DNA of 64,000 nucleotides from UTCFX2 sp963788305 (GTDB lineage: Bacteria; Chloroflexota; Anaerolineae; Anaerolineales; UBA4823). Positions 37,437 through 46,804 of the stretch are shown here, in pieces. The DNA lies in assembly GCA_963788305.1 (NCBI GenBank), contig CAWBGK010000020.1, positions 1 to 64,000 on the forward strand. Reading direction: 5' to 3'. A program made the position numbers and the translations under genes. A model generated the notes under the pieces. That model was not told where the DNA came from and did no database searches. It saw only the letters and a program-made list of their open reading frames with translations. The stretch's first letter is position 1. Every line of letters starts with the position of its first letter.

Positions 37437-39437
37437 ATGTACTGGAGCCGTACTGGAAGTTATTTGGATTTATTGAGCTGGCTGACCATAAGCATATTGT
37501 GCTGGTCTGGCGGCTGGCTGCTCTGTGCTTCCATCTTCCGAATCCGCATCCGCGAACAGCTGTTTGTCGGCCTGGGGGCAGGGCTGGTTCTGCTAACTTT
37601 CTTTGGCAATCTGTTCGCCCAATTCACTCCGCTGCCCAGTTGCTTTTTGGGCGGCCGCAGCGCTGATCTTTCTATCTGGGTTGGCAGGTGCGTGGCGTTT
37701 AAAATTTCCATGGCGATTTCCCATTTCGGAATTCCTGGACTGGAAGCAGATCCTTGGATTTGGTGGATGCTTTCTGCTCTTTCTTGCAATCAACCGGGGG
37801 CTGGCGCTTTTTGACGATTATTCAAACCTGCCGCTGGTCTCGATCCTGGCGACCGGCGATGTACCTCCCCATTTTCACTTAGATCCCTCGCAGATCACCT
37901 ACTACCATTACGGGTTGCATATCCTGGCTGCCGGATTGATGCGGATCGGCGGTTTCTATCCCTGGAGCGCCCTGGATATTTATAAAGCTTTGAGCCTCTC
38001 TCTGACCATCATCCTCGCTCTGCTCTGGTTCCGGCGCTGGATGAAAGGATCAGCCACCCTGCTCTGGGCAGGAATGCTGGTCCTGTTTGCAGGGGGACGC
38101 GCTGGTTGCTGCTGTTGATCCCAGAGTCGGGCTTGCGCGAGATGAGCCGAAATGTGCAGTTGATCGGCTCGGGGATCCAAAACGCTTCTGACCTCTACTC
38201 CGCTCTGATCGGTCCATGGAGCGCACAGGGCGATGGACCGATCCCATTCCCATTCGCCTTTGTCAACGGCATCAATCCCCCGCTTTCGATGTCCATGGGC
38301 GGAGGGGCGGCGATGTTCAACATGGGGCTTTTCCTGCTGCTGATCCTGGCTCGCCGGCGCTGGAGCCCGCTTCAAGGACTGATCTTTGGTTTGCTGATCT
38401 CGGTCCAGGCGCTGTACTCAGAGACCATGTTTGCGATCATCTGGGCCGGGATTGCCCTGGCAATCTTCCTCCGCAGCTGGCTTGACCGCTCTCTAAAACC
38501 GGCGGTCGAATGGGTCTGGACCCTGCTACCCGGCGTGTTCCTGGTTCCTGTAGTGGGCGGCAACCTGTCCGCGCCGTTTCAGCAGTGGCTGGGCAGGACG
38601 CTTGGCGGAAGCGCCGCGGGGCTGGTCACCGTCCCGCAGGTCGGCTTGCGCTGGCCTCCAGCAGTCCTTTCCGCACATCTCGGCGAGTTGTACCTGGCCA
38701 ATCCTGGCAATCTGTTGATTGCGCTTGCTGAAATTGGACCGATGCTGCTTCTTGCACCTATCGCAGTCTGGGAGGCACGCGGCAGCCTGCACTCGCGCAA
38801 GCTGCTGATGGCCGGGCTCAGCCTGATGGCTCTCGTCAGCGCTTTCCTGCCGCTGCTGGTCCGGTTTGTCGGCCGCGACAGGGATATCACCCGCCTGCTC
38901 GGTTCTGCGCTGATGGTCTGGCTGGTCATAACGCTGCCTTACCTCTGGCTGGCGCTCAAGCGCGGCCGCCCGGCTGTCAAAGCCGCTGTTATTGTGTTCA
39001 CAATCCTGTCGGTTCTTTCCGGGGTCGCATTGTTTTCGACTCAGCTGATCTCGATTGCTCAAACCCAGGCTTCATATTATATAGATGATGTTGACGCCTG
39101 GATGAGCCAGGACTATTGGAACCAGCTCGATCCAGGGGCATGGGTTTTAGACCCGGTTCACCCTTACCGACCCGCAGCCCTGTTCGGCCGGACTGCCGGT
39201 CCTGCCTATCTGGATTTTCATATCCCTCTCCAGGATTTTATCACCCTGACCAAAGAACTTGATCCGCAGGAGATCTCGAGGGCAGGATACAGCTACCTCT
39301 ACCTGGATCGAAAAACATGGAGAGAGCTTTCGCCGTCCCAAAAAGCGGCTTTTGAAAATCCTTGCGTCCAGCTTGTCAAACAGACAGAAAACGAGATCGG
39401 CGATTTTCGACGCTTGTACGAGATCTCCGAACTGTAA
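37437..39437 (+). CDS. Large multi-pass membrane protein of unknown function (two frameshifts)
   Basis: About 665 residues with twelve or more spans. The luminal loop HFHLDPSQITYYHYGLHILAAG is the best recognisable conserved-looking part. The breaks are near 37637 (one extra A, resuming VAFWAAAALIFLSGLAG) and near 38095 (one missing G in a G run, resuming GTRWLLLLIPESGLREMS). The tail is a soluble domain (VLDPVHPYRPAALFGRTAG to LYEISEL). It could be a polymerase or GT-C enzyme, and I cannot place it in a named family. It follows the preceding gene by 14 bases. Confidence 0.5.
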
Positions 39438-39463
39438 ATTCCAACCCTTAAGCCCATAACATA

Positions 39464-39509
39464 TCGTTAACGAAATATTCCTTGACCTTTTCCTTTCCCG
39501 GATTATAAT
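39464..39509 (+). promoter_or_regulatory. Strong promoter with adjacent palindrome for the regulator-headed operon
   Basis: TTGACC (39482-39487), a 16-base spacer and TATAAT (39504-39509) make the best-matching promoter in this region. The perfect palindrome TCGTTAACGA (39464-39473) lies eight bases upstream of the -35. TTCA-ACATC-TGAA follows the -10. A regulator binding these could control the genes from 39.5 kb on. Confidence 0.8.
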
Positions 39510-39535
39510 TCAACATCTGAATTTTGGAATTTACG

Positions 39536-40024
39536 ATGCTTACTGAGACTCTCTCCGACCGCGAGCTGATCCTGCTCGAAGAAATCGAACACGACCCGGA
39601 CGTCTCCCAGGCGACGCTGGCAGCTCAGCTGGGTGTCGCAGTGGGTACGGTCAACTGGCACCTCAAGCGCCTGGTCTCCAAAGGGTATGTCAAGGTCAAG
39701 CGCCTCCAGCGCCGCAAGCTCCGCTACATTATCACCCCGGAAGGCTTGGCATTCCGCGCCTACCTGGCAGTCAATTATATCGAGACATCCATGCGGCTTT
39801 ATCGAAAGACAAGGCTGCACGTCCGCGAGCTGCTGGGACAGGTCCGATCTTCAGGTTTCACCCAGGTTATGATCGATGGCGATGGCGACATTGGTGACAT
39901 CTGCCGGCTTACCTGTCTGGAAGAAGGTGTGAAGGTCGTCGACTTCATACCACCGAATCCTGGCAATGGGCTGCCTGTTTTGGAAGTGCAGGGGACAAAA
40001 GTCCTCTTGCGCATGGAAAAATGA
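39536..40024 (+). CDS. Winged-helix regulator, MarR-type EPS-associated, with extra C-terminal domain
   Basis: The 162-residue protein has a winged helix-turn-helix (LSDRELILLEEIEHDPDVSQ, then TLAAQLGVAVGTVNWHLKRL) that resembles the MarR-type EPS-associated regulators often heading polysaccharide operons. Residues ~100-162 form a further domain, GFTQVMIDGDGDIGDICRL...VVDFIPPNPGNGLPVLEVQG, that could sense a ligand; I do not recognise it. It sits behind a strong promoter with a palindrome, and its stop overlaps the GDP-fucose synthase-like start by four bases. Autoregulation is an inference. Confidence 0.82.
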   Translation: MLTETLSDRELILLEEIEHDPDVSQATLAAQLGVAVGTVNWHLKRLVSKGYVKVKRLQRRKLRYIITPEGLAFRAYLAVNYIETSMRLYRKTRLHVRELLGQVRSSGFTQVMIDGDGDIGDICRLTCLEEGVKVVDFIPPNPGNGLPVLEVQGTKVLLRMEK

Positions 40025-40995
40025 GGAAAATGATGGAATCAAACAATTTTTGGGCGAATCGCCGGGTGTGCGTGACCGGAGGGGCAGGGTTCCTGGGTTC
40101 CTTTGTCGTGGAGGGGCTCCGTCAGCACGGGGCAAGCCAGATATTTGTCCCTAAAATCGATGAGTATGATCTGGTCCAAAAAACGGATATCCTGCGCATG
40201 TTAGAGGATTCCCGCCCGGATCTCATCATCCACCTGGCTGCGTTGGTTGGCGGCATCGGCGCAAACCGCCTCCGCCCGGCTGAATTCTTCTACAGCAACC
40301 TGATGATGGGCGTCCAGCTTATTCACGAAGCATGGAAGAGCGGGGTCAGCAAAGTAGTCGCGGTCGGCACAATCTGTGCATATCCGAAGTACACTCCCGT
40401 TCCATTCAAAGAAGAAAATTTATGGGACGGCTACCCGGAAGAGACAAACGCCCCCTACGGGCTGGCGAAGAAGATGCTGCTGGTCCAGGCGCAGGCATAC
40501 CGCCAGCAGTACGGCTTTAATGTGATTTTCCCGCTCCCGGTCAATTTGTATGGGCCGAGGGATAATTTTGATCTTGAAACCTCACACGTGATCCCTGCGA
40601 TGATCCGAAAATTCATCGCTGCGAAAGAGCAGGGCGATCCGCAGGTCGTACTCTGGGGAGACGGCTCGCCGACGCGCGAGTTCCTCTATGTCGAAGACGC
40701 TGCCGAAGGGCTGTTGTTGGCTGCAGAGCGCTTTGATGGTCCTGAGCCGTTTAACCTCGGCTCAGGAATAGAGATCCAGATCAAGGACCTGGCCGAGATC
40801 ATCGCCCAACTGACCGGTTTTGAAGGCAGGATTGTCTGGGACACAAGCAAACCAAATGGTCAGCCGCGCCGGGCGCTCGATACAAGCCGGGCGGAAAAAT
40901 TCTTCGGTTTTCGGGCTCAAACGCCTTTTGATGTAGGTTTGAAACGAACCATTGAATGGTTCCTTGAGAATCGCGATCCTGCCTCCCAGGGCTAG
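40021..40995 (+). CDS. fcl: GDP-L-fucose synthase-like NAD-dependent epimerase/reductase
   Basis: The protein (324 residues) follows GDP-fucose synthase order: VTGGAGFLGSFVVEGLR, IIHLAALVGGIGANRLRPAEFFYSN, VGTICAYPKYTPVPFKEENLW and APYGLAKKMLLVQ (catalytic Tyr and Lys). VNLYGPRDNFDLETSHVIPAMI and WGDGSPTREFLYVEDAAEG follow. Fcl makes GDP-L-fucose from GDP-4-keto-6-deoxymannose, and close relatives handle other substrates. No Gmd is seen here. It overlaps the regulator gene by four bases. Confidence 0.85.
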   Translation: MRKMMESNNFWANRRVCVTGGAGFLGSFVVEGLRQHGASQIFVPKIDEYDLVQKTDILRMLEDSRPDLIIHLAALVGGIGANRLRPAEFFYSNLMMGVQLIHEAWKSGVSKVVAVGTICAYPKYTPVPFKEENLWDGYPEETNAPYGLAKKMLLVQAQAYRQQYGFNVIFPLPVNLYGPRDNFDLETSHVIPAMIRKFIAAKEQGDPQVVLWGDGSPTREFLYVEDAAEGLLLAAERFDGPEPFNLGSGIEIQIKDLAEIIAQLTGFEGRIVWDTSKPNGQPRRALDTSRAEKFFGFRAQTPFDVGLKRTIEWFLENRDPASQG

Positions 40996-41015
40996 TTCAG
41001 GACGAAAACGGTCTT

Positions 41016-41897
41016 ATGTCTGTTAAAAATGAATTAGCAGCTCCCCCTCACACTAATCCAGACGAGTGGTCGCTGGTGATCCGTCCCCAGCGCAGCTTGC
41101 TGGATTTGCGCCTGGGCGAGCTGTGGCATTACCGGGATTTGATCGCTCTGTTCGTCCGCCGCGACTTCGTCTCGGTGTACAAACAGACGATCTTAGGGCC
41201 GCTCTGGTACCTGATCCAGCCCATCCTGACGACCGTGATCTTCACGCTGATTTTCGGACGGATAGCCAAACTCTCGACCGATGGGCTGCCCCAGTTTTTG
41301 TTCTACCTGTCGGGGATCGTCGTGTGGAGCTACTTTTCCGAATGTTTGATAAAAACCTCAACTACCTTCATCACTAACGCCCCACTCTTTGGCAAAGTGT
41401 ATTTTCCCCGGCTGGTGATCCCGATCTCGGTCCTGATCTCGAACTTGATCGCGTTCTCGATCCAGTTTGTGCTCTTCTTAGGATTCACGGCGTATTACTA
41501 CTTCAGCGGCGCCGATGTTCAACCAAATATCTGGGTCCTGCTGACCCCATTCCTGATCATCTTGATGGCTGGTTTAGGCCTGGGATTTGGGATCATCGTT
41601 TCATCGCTCACCACCCGCTACCGCGACCTGCGTTTCCTGGTCACGTTCGGGGTCCAGCTCTGGATGTACATCACCCCGGTCATCTACCCGGTCTCCAGCA
41701 TCCCTGAACGCTTTCAACCGCTGATCCAGGCAAACCCTCTCACCCCGATCGTTGAAGCCTTCCGCTATGCATATCTTGGCAGCGGGACGGTCAACATGGC
41801 AAATCTGCTCTACAGCACTGGCTGCATGATCGTCGTCCTCTCCGTGGGCATCGTGCTCTTCAACCGGATCGAAGCAACTTTCATGGACACGGTATAG
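41016..41897 (+). CDS. wzm: ABC-2 type polysaccharide export permease
   Basis: The 293-residue protein has the Wzm layout of six spans after an N-terminal amphipathic stretch (SLLDLRLGELWHYRDLIALFVRRDFVSVYKQTILGPLWYL). It has a long QPILTTVIFTLIFGRIAKLSTDG segment and a conserved WMYITPVIYPVSSIPE. It pairs with the ATPase encoded 12 bases downstream. It would export a lipid-linked glycan across the cytoplasmic membrane. Confidence 0.92.
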   Translation: MSVKNELAAPPHTNPDEWSLVIRPQRSLLDLRLGELWHYRDLIALFVRRDFVSVYKQTILGPLWYLIQPILTTVIFTLIFGRIAKLSTDGLPQFLFYLSGIVVWSYFSECLIKTSTTFITNAPLFGKVYFPRLVIPISVLISNLIAFSIQFVLFLGFTAYYYFSGADVQPNIWVLLTPFLIILMAGLGLGFGIIVSSLTTRYRDLRFLVTFGVQLWMYITPVIYPVSSIPERFQPLIQANPLTPIVEAFRYAYLGSGTVNMANLLYSTGCMIVVLSVGIVLFNRIEATFMDTV

Positions 41898-41909
41898 GGG
41901 GGGACTCAA

Positions 41910-43211
41910 ATGGCAACTGCGATAAGTATCGAGAACCTGAGCAAGGAATACAGACTGGGCCAGATCAGCGGTGGGACGCTGCGCGAGGACTTGAACCGCT
42001 GGTGGGCGCGCCAGCGCGGCCTGCCCGACCCCTACCTGAAAATCGGTCAGGAGGATGTTGGGAACCGCCAGGGAGAAAAAATCTGGGCGCTGCGAGAAAT
42101 CAATCTAGTAATCGAGCAAGGCCGGGTTCTCGGCATCATCGGCCGCAACGGCGCCGGGAAGAGCACTCTGCTGAAGATCCTCTCGCGCATCACCGCCCCG
42201 ACTTCCGGTGAGGTCAAGATCAAGGGACGCGTCGCCAGCCTGCTGGAAGTGGGCACGGGTTTCCATCCAGAGCTGACTGGTCGAGAGAACATCTTCTTGA
42301 ACGGCGCGATCTTAGGCATGAACCAGCGCGAGATCGAGCGCAAGTTCGATGAGATCGTGGAATTCTCGGAAGTGCAGAAATTCATCGATACACCCGTCAA
42401 ACGCTATTCCAGCGGCATGTACGTCCGGCTCGCCTTTGCCGTTGCCGCCCATCTGGAACCGGAGATCCTGGTCGTGGACGAAGTCCTGGCCGTGGGAGAC
42501 GCCGAATTTCAGCGTAAATGTCTGGGGAAGATGAGCGACGTGGCTCGCGCCGGCCGCACCGTCCTGTTTGTCAGCCACAATATGTCCGCTGTGATGCGCC
42601 TGACCGAAGAGACGGTCGTTTTGAACCGCGGACGTCTGGCTTTTCATGATAAGACCACCCAGGCTGTGGATTTTTACATGTCCTCTGGCCTCGCCCAGGT
42701 TGGAGAACGCCGCTGGGAGCCAGACGAAATCCCAGCCAGCGCAGCTCCTTTTCAACCTCGCCTGCTCCGAATCTGCAATTCACGCGGGCAGATCACCGAA
42801 AGCGTCCGCTCGACCGAGCCGCTGACGATCGAATTCCACTACCGGCTCGAGGCGCCGATCACCGGGCTGCGCATCGGGCTTTACCTCCAAACCGGACGGG
42901 GCGAGATGGTCTTCACAAGCTTTGACACCGACGAAGCTTCTCATTATGAAACCCACCGGATCCGTCAGGCAGGCGACTACATCAGCCGCTGCGAAGTCCC
43001 AGGGGATTTTCTAAACGAAGGCCGCTACTTGCTCGGCGTCAATGCCAGCTCCTACCTGATCCAGCGCTATTTTCAGGAAGAGCAGGCGATTGCTTTCACA
43101 GTAGACGCAACTGGAGCCCCGGGTTCGCACTGGCTTGAGCTCCGCCATGGCCCAATCCGGCCGCGGCTGGAGTGGGAAATCGTCCCGGATGGGAGCCGGT
43201 CCAATGAATAA
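41910..43211 (+). CDS. wzt: Polysaccharide export ABC transporter ATPase with C-terminal glycan-binding domain
   Basis: The 433-residue protein has Walker A GRNGAGKSTLLKILSRI, the family insertion PTSGEVKIKGRVASLLEVGTGFHPELTG, the signature YSSGMYVRLAFAVAAHLEPEILVVDEVLAVGDAEFQ, and HNMSAVMRL. After residue ~240 comes a beta-sandwich extension (ITESVRSTEPLTIEFHYRL onward) like the Wzt domain that recognises the end cap of the glycan. So exported chains here probably need a terminal modification. The stop overlaps the next gene by eight bases. Confidence 0.93.
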   Translation: MATAISIENLSKEYRLGQISGGTLREDLNRWWARQRGLPDPYLKIGQEDVGNRQGEKIWALREINLVIEQGRVLGIIGRNGAGKSTLLKILSRITAPTSGEVKIKGRVASLLEVGTGFHPELTGRENIFLNGAILGMNQREIERKFDEIVEFSEVQKFIDTPVKRYSSGMYVRLAFAVAAHLEPEILVVDEVLAVGDAEFQRKCLGKMSDVARAGRTVLFVSHNMSAVMRLTEETVVLNRGRLAFHDKTTQAVDFYMSSGLAQVGERRWEPDEIPASAAPFQPRLLRICNSRGQITESVRSTEPLTIEFHYRLEAPITGLRIGLYLQTGRGEMVFTSFDTDEASHYETHRIRQAGDYISRCEVPGDFLNEGRYLLGVNASSYLIQRYFQEEQAIAFTVDATGAPGSHWLELRHGPIRPRLEWEIVPDGSRSNE

Positions 43212-44867
43212 TCGCCGGATGGTTAAAAATCTCCTCGGCGAGCTCCCGCTCACTGCCGAAATCTACTGGCAGCTCTTCCAGCACGGCCGCCCGGTGGCGC
43301 GTAGCTTCTCCCTGCGTCGGACGCAGAAAAATCTCCCGGACTGGTGCGCCCAATCGCAGCGAGCATCTGCTGATATCCGCTCCAGCAGCCAGCTGCAGCG
43401 CAGAGTCTGGCTTTTCTGCACGCTGCGATATTGGATCGAGCACGGCGCCTTGCTCGGGACAGCGCTGTCCGGTCAGGGACACCAGGTGACCCTGAGCTAC
43501 TTGCCGTACCCCAGCTTTGACCGGCCGATCTCCTGGTTCGACGTCCGCCGAAATAATCTTTATGCCCGGGATGTGCTAAAAGCTGCATCTACAGTCTTGC
43601 AGCCTCTGTCTCTTCTCGACGTGAAAAAACCAGCCGTCGAAAACCTCCCGTCTGCCCTGCGGCAGGCTGTCAGCAATGTCAGCCTGCGCGACGTCCAATA
43701 CACTCTTCAAATCGAGGAAGTTGAGGTCGATAACCCATCTTCACCCTCCGGGCAGCTCTACCGTATGCGCCAGGAACGCAACCTTTTCGCCGCCGCAGCA
43801 GCCTTCAGCTGGATCCAATCGCTGCCCTCGAAAAGCGACCCGAAGTGCTGCTCACTCCGAACGGCAGCATCCTTGAAATGGGCGCGATTTTTGAGACCGC
43901 ACGCTTTCTCGAGATCCCTGCAGTCACCTACGAGTTCGGCGAACAGCGCGGCCGGATTTGGCTGGCGCGCAACAGCCAGGTGATGCTGCAGGAGACGAAC
44001 GACCTCTGGGATGCGCGCTGTGAGCAACCGCTCACAGCGAGTCAGTGGGAGCAGATCCAGGCACTCTATGCCTCCCGCCAGGACGGAAGACTCTACCAAA
44101 ACTTTGCCCGCCTCTGGCAAGGCCTGCCGAGCCAGGGTGGCGAGCAGGTCCGCCAGGAATTAAATCTTGATCCGAGGCCGATCGTTCTTCTGGCCGCCAA
44201 TGTCATCGGAGACAGCCTGACCCTTGGGCGTCAGATATTCAGCAAGGATATGACCGAATGGCTTCAGCGCAGCGTCCAGTATTTCGCCGGTCGGAGCGAT
44301 GCCCAGCTGCTCGTTCGGATTCATCCTGGCGAGCGCTATCTAAAAGGACCATCGGTCGCCGAAGTGGTGAAAGCTGCCCTTCCTCAAATCCCGGACCACA
44401 TCCGCCTGATCGAAGCCGACGCACCGGTAAATACCTACGACCTGGTCGAGATCGCCGACCTGGGGCTGGCGTATACCACGACAGTCGGGATGGAGATGGC
44501 GATGAGCGGCGTCCCGGTAATTCTGGGCGGCAGGACCCATTACCGCGGCAAGGGGTTCACGCTGGATCCAAACGGGTGGGATGAAAATTACAGGCTCATC
44601 GAACAAGGACTGCGCAAGCCGGGAGACAACCGCCTGACTCGCGAGCAGGTCGAGCTGGCCTGGAATTATGCATATCGCTTCTTTTTCGAATATCCCTGCC
44701 CGTTTCCCTGGCACCTGCTCGATTTCTGGGAAGAGCTGGAAGCATGGCCTGTGAGCCGCCTTCTTTCCAGCGAAGGCATGGATGCCTTTGCTGCGACATT
44801 CGACCAGCTGGTCGGCGAACCGCGCAGTTATGCGGCCATCGAAAACGAGGAGATCGAGGCGCGATGA
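43204..44867 (+). CDS. Capsule polysaccharide biosynthesis-like protein (frameshifted)
   Basis: About 550 residues. The C-terminal half has VEIADLGLAYTTTVGMEMAMSGVPVILGGRTHYRGKG, the pattern seen in KpsC/KpsS-type Kdo-glycosyltransferases and related capsule enzymes. The N-terminal half (WLFCTLRYWIEHGALLGTALSGQGHQVTL) fits a GT-B-like first domain. The frame breaks near 43817-43822, resuming as IAALEKRPEVLLTPNGSILEMG. It overlaps the Wzt gene. It may act on the chain or its linker. Confidence 0.72.
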
Positions 44868-45770
44868 CCGAAGTAAAACAGGATGTCCGTCAGTTCTACG
44901 ATGAGGTCGGCTGGAAGCTGGTCGGCGAGGATGTGTACCAGAACGCTCGCTACGAAGACCTGCGGCCGGTTTCCCGGCGTTATATCCACGACTGCCATTT
45001 GCGAGTAGCCCGCCATCTGCAGCCGGAAGGCCGTTTCCTGCTGGACGCCGGTTCGGGACCGGTTCAGTATCCTGAATACCTCCAGTATTCAGCCGGCTAC
45101 CATCGCCGAGTCTGCGCCGATATCTCGTATCACAGCTTTGAAAGAAGCGCGCCGCCGGTTGGGCGACCGCGGCCTTTACGTCGTCGCCGATATCGCAAAC
45201 CTTCCGTTCAAACCGGAGGCGTTTGATGGCCTTGTCTCACTTCATACCATTCACCATCTCCCCGAAAAGGAGCACCTGAAAGCATTCGACGAGCTCCACC
45301 GGGTGCTCGCCCTGGGGAGCAGCGGGGTTGTCGTGAACGGCTGGGCCAGCTCGCGGTTGATGAACACTTTCGACCCGCTTGTTCGGGCTGCCAACACACT
45401 CCGCTATTTTATGGAACGCCTGAGCGGAAAAAGCCTGAAGGATTCAGATAACCCGCAGGGTTTATCGGCCGAACCCCGCAAGCAAAAGAAAGCCAACGAA
45501 CAAGGCGGAATGCCAAAAGGCACATTTACCAGCAAACACGATGCAGCCTGGATCAAAGCAGAGGTCGGCGCCCGAATGCCGGTCCAGATCCTGGCCTGGC
45601 GCAGCGTCACCGTGCGCTTCATGCGAGCGCTGATCCATCCCGGGTTGGGTGGGCGGTTCTGGTTGAGCCTTCTTTTCCGCCTGGAAGAACGTTTTCCTCA
45701 TTACTTCGGCGTGAATGGAAAATACGCGCTGATCGTGATCCATAAAGAAGATAAGGCTGGCAAATCATAA
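44864..45770 (+). CDS. SAM-dependent methyltransferase (frameshifted)
   Basis: The protein starts MTEVKQDVRQFYDEVGWKLV and has FLLDAGSGPVQYPEYLQYSAG as the SAM-binding motif I, then VVADIANLPFKPEAFDGLVSLHTIHHLPE as motifs II/III. Such enzymes often cap glycans or modify sugars. The frame breaks near 45127-45133 (one extra T; resuming TALKEARRRLGDRGLYVV). It overlaps the previous gene by four bases. Confidence 0.8.
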
Positions 45771-46769
45771 ATGAACTGGAATGACAAAGTCGTCCTCGTG
45801 ACCGGCGGGACCGGATCATTTGGCAAGAAATTTATTGAGGTCATGCTGGCAGAATACTACCCCGCCAAGCTGATCGTCTTCAGCCGCGACGAGCTGAAAC
45901 AGCATGAAATGCGCGTGGCCGGTTTCGACCATCCCAGCCTGCGCTATTTCATCGGAGACGTGCGCGACCAGGACAGGTTGAAGCGCGCCATGCACGGCGT
46001 GAACATCGTGATCCATGCCGCCGCGCTCAAGCAGGTGCCCGCCTGCGAATACAACCCGCTGGAAGCGATCAAGACCAACATCCTCGGCAGCAGCAACGTG
46101 ATTGAAGCGGCCCTGGATGCAGGCGTCGAAAAGGTCATGGCCTTAAGCACCGATAAGGCTGTTAACCCGGTCAACCTGTACGGCGCGACCAAGCTGGCTG
46201 CAGAAAAGCTCTTCGTCCAGAGCAATGCTTATGCCGCCGGGACCTCAACCCGCTTCAGCTGCGTCCGCTACGGAAACGTCGTCGGCAGCCGCGGCAGCGT
46301 GATCCCTATTTTCATCAAGCAGCGTTCAGCCGGCAAGCTGACCATCACCGACGAGCGGATGACTCGTTTCTGGCTGACTCTGGAACAGGGTGTACATTTT
46401 GTGATCCACTGCACCGCGGAGATGTGCGGCGGCGAAGTCTTCGTCCCCAAAATCCCATCGACCCGGATCGTCGACCTGGCTAGATTGATCGCTCCTGAAG
46501 CAGAGATTGAAGTTATCGGCATCCGCCCAGGCGAAAAGCTCCACGAAGTCCTGATTAACGAAGACGAAGCCCGCTCGACTCTGGAGCGTGACGATCTGTA
46601 CGTGGTCACGCCGTCAACCCCCTTGTGGCAGCGCGACCTGCAATACGAAGGCCGCCCTCTGCCAGAAGGATTCCGCTATGCCAGCGACACCAATCCGGTC
46701 TGGCTGACCGTGGAGCAGATTCGAGATTATGTCGCGCCGTTCGAATCGAACGGCTTGCAAGCGCTTTGA
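45771..46769 (+). CDS. pseB: UDP-N-acetylglucosamine 4,6-dehydratase (inverting), PseB-like
   Basis: PseB makes UDP-2-acetamido-2,6-dideoxy-L-arabino-hex-4-ulose, the first step to pseudaminic acid. Family motifs seen are LVTGGTGSFGKKFIEVML, FSRDELKQHEM, FIGDVRDQDRL, AAALKQVPACEYNPLEAIKTNI and STDKAVNPVNLYGATKLAAEKLF. RYGNVVGSRGSVIP and MTRFWLTLEQGVHFV complete the set. WbvB/CapE-type enzymes of UDP-L-FucNAc or L-QuiNAc routes are close relatives. No PseC, PseG or PseH is visible here, and the RmlD-like neighbour would also fit the latter routes. Confidence 0.88.
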   Translation: MNWNDKVVLVTGGTGSFGKKFIEVMLAEYYPAKLIVFSRDELKQHEMRVAGFDHPSLRYFIGDVRDQDRLKRAMHGVNIVIHAAALKQVPACEYNPLEAIKTNILGSSNVIEAALDAGVEKVMALSTDKAVNPVNLYGATKLAAEKLFVQSNAYAAGTSTRFSCVRYGNVVGSRGSVIPIFIKQRSAGKLTITDERMTRFWLTLEQGVHFVIHCTAEMCGGEVFVPKIPSTRIVDLARLIAPEAEIEVIGIRPGEKLHEVLINEDEARSTLERDDLYVVTPSTPLWQRDLQYEGRPLPEGFRYASDTNPVWLTVEQIRDYVAPFESNGLQAL

Positions 46770-46804
46770 TCGACATTTAACAATCTAAACCCGGAGGGCA
46801 GGTC

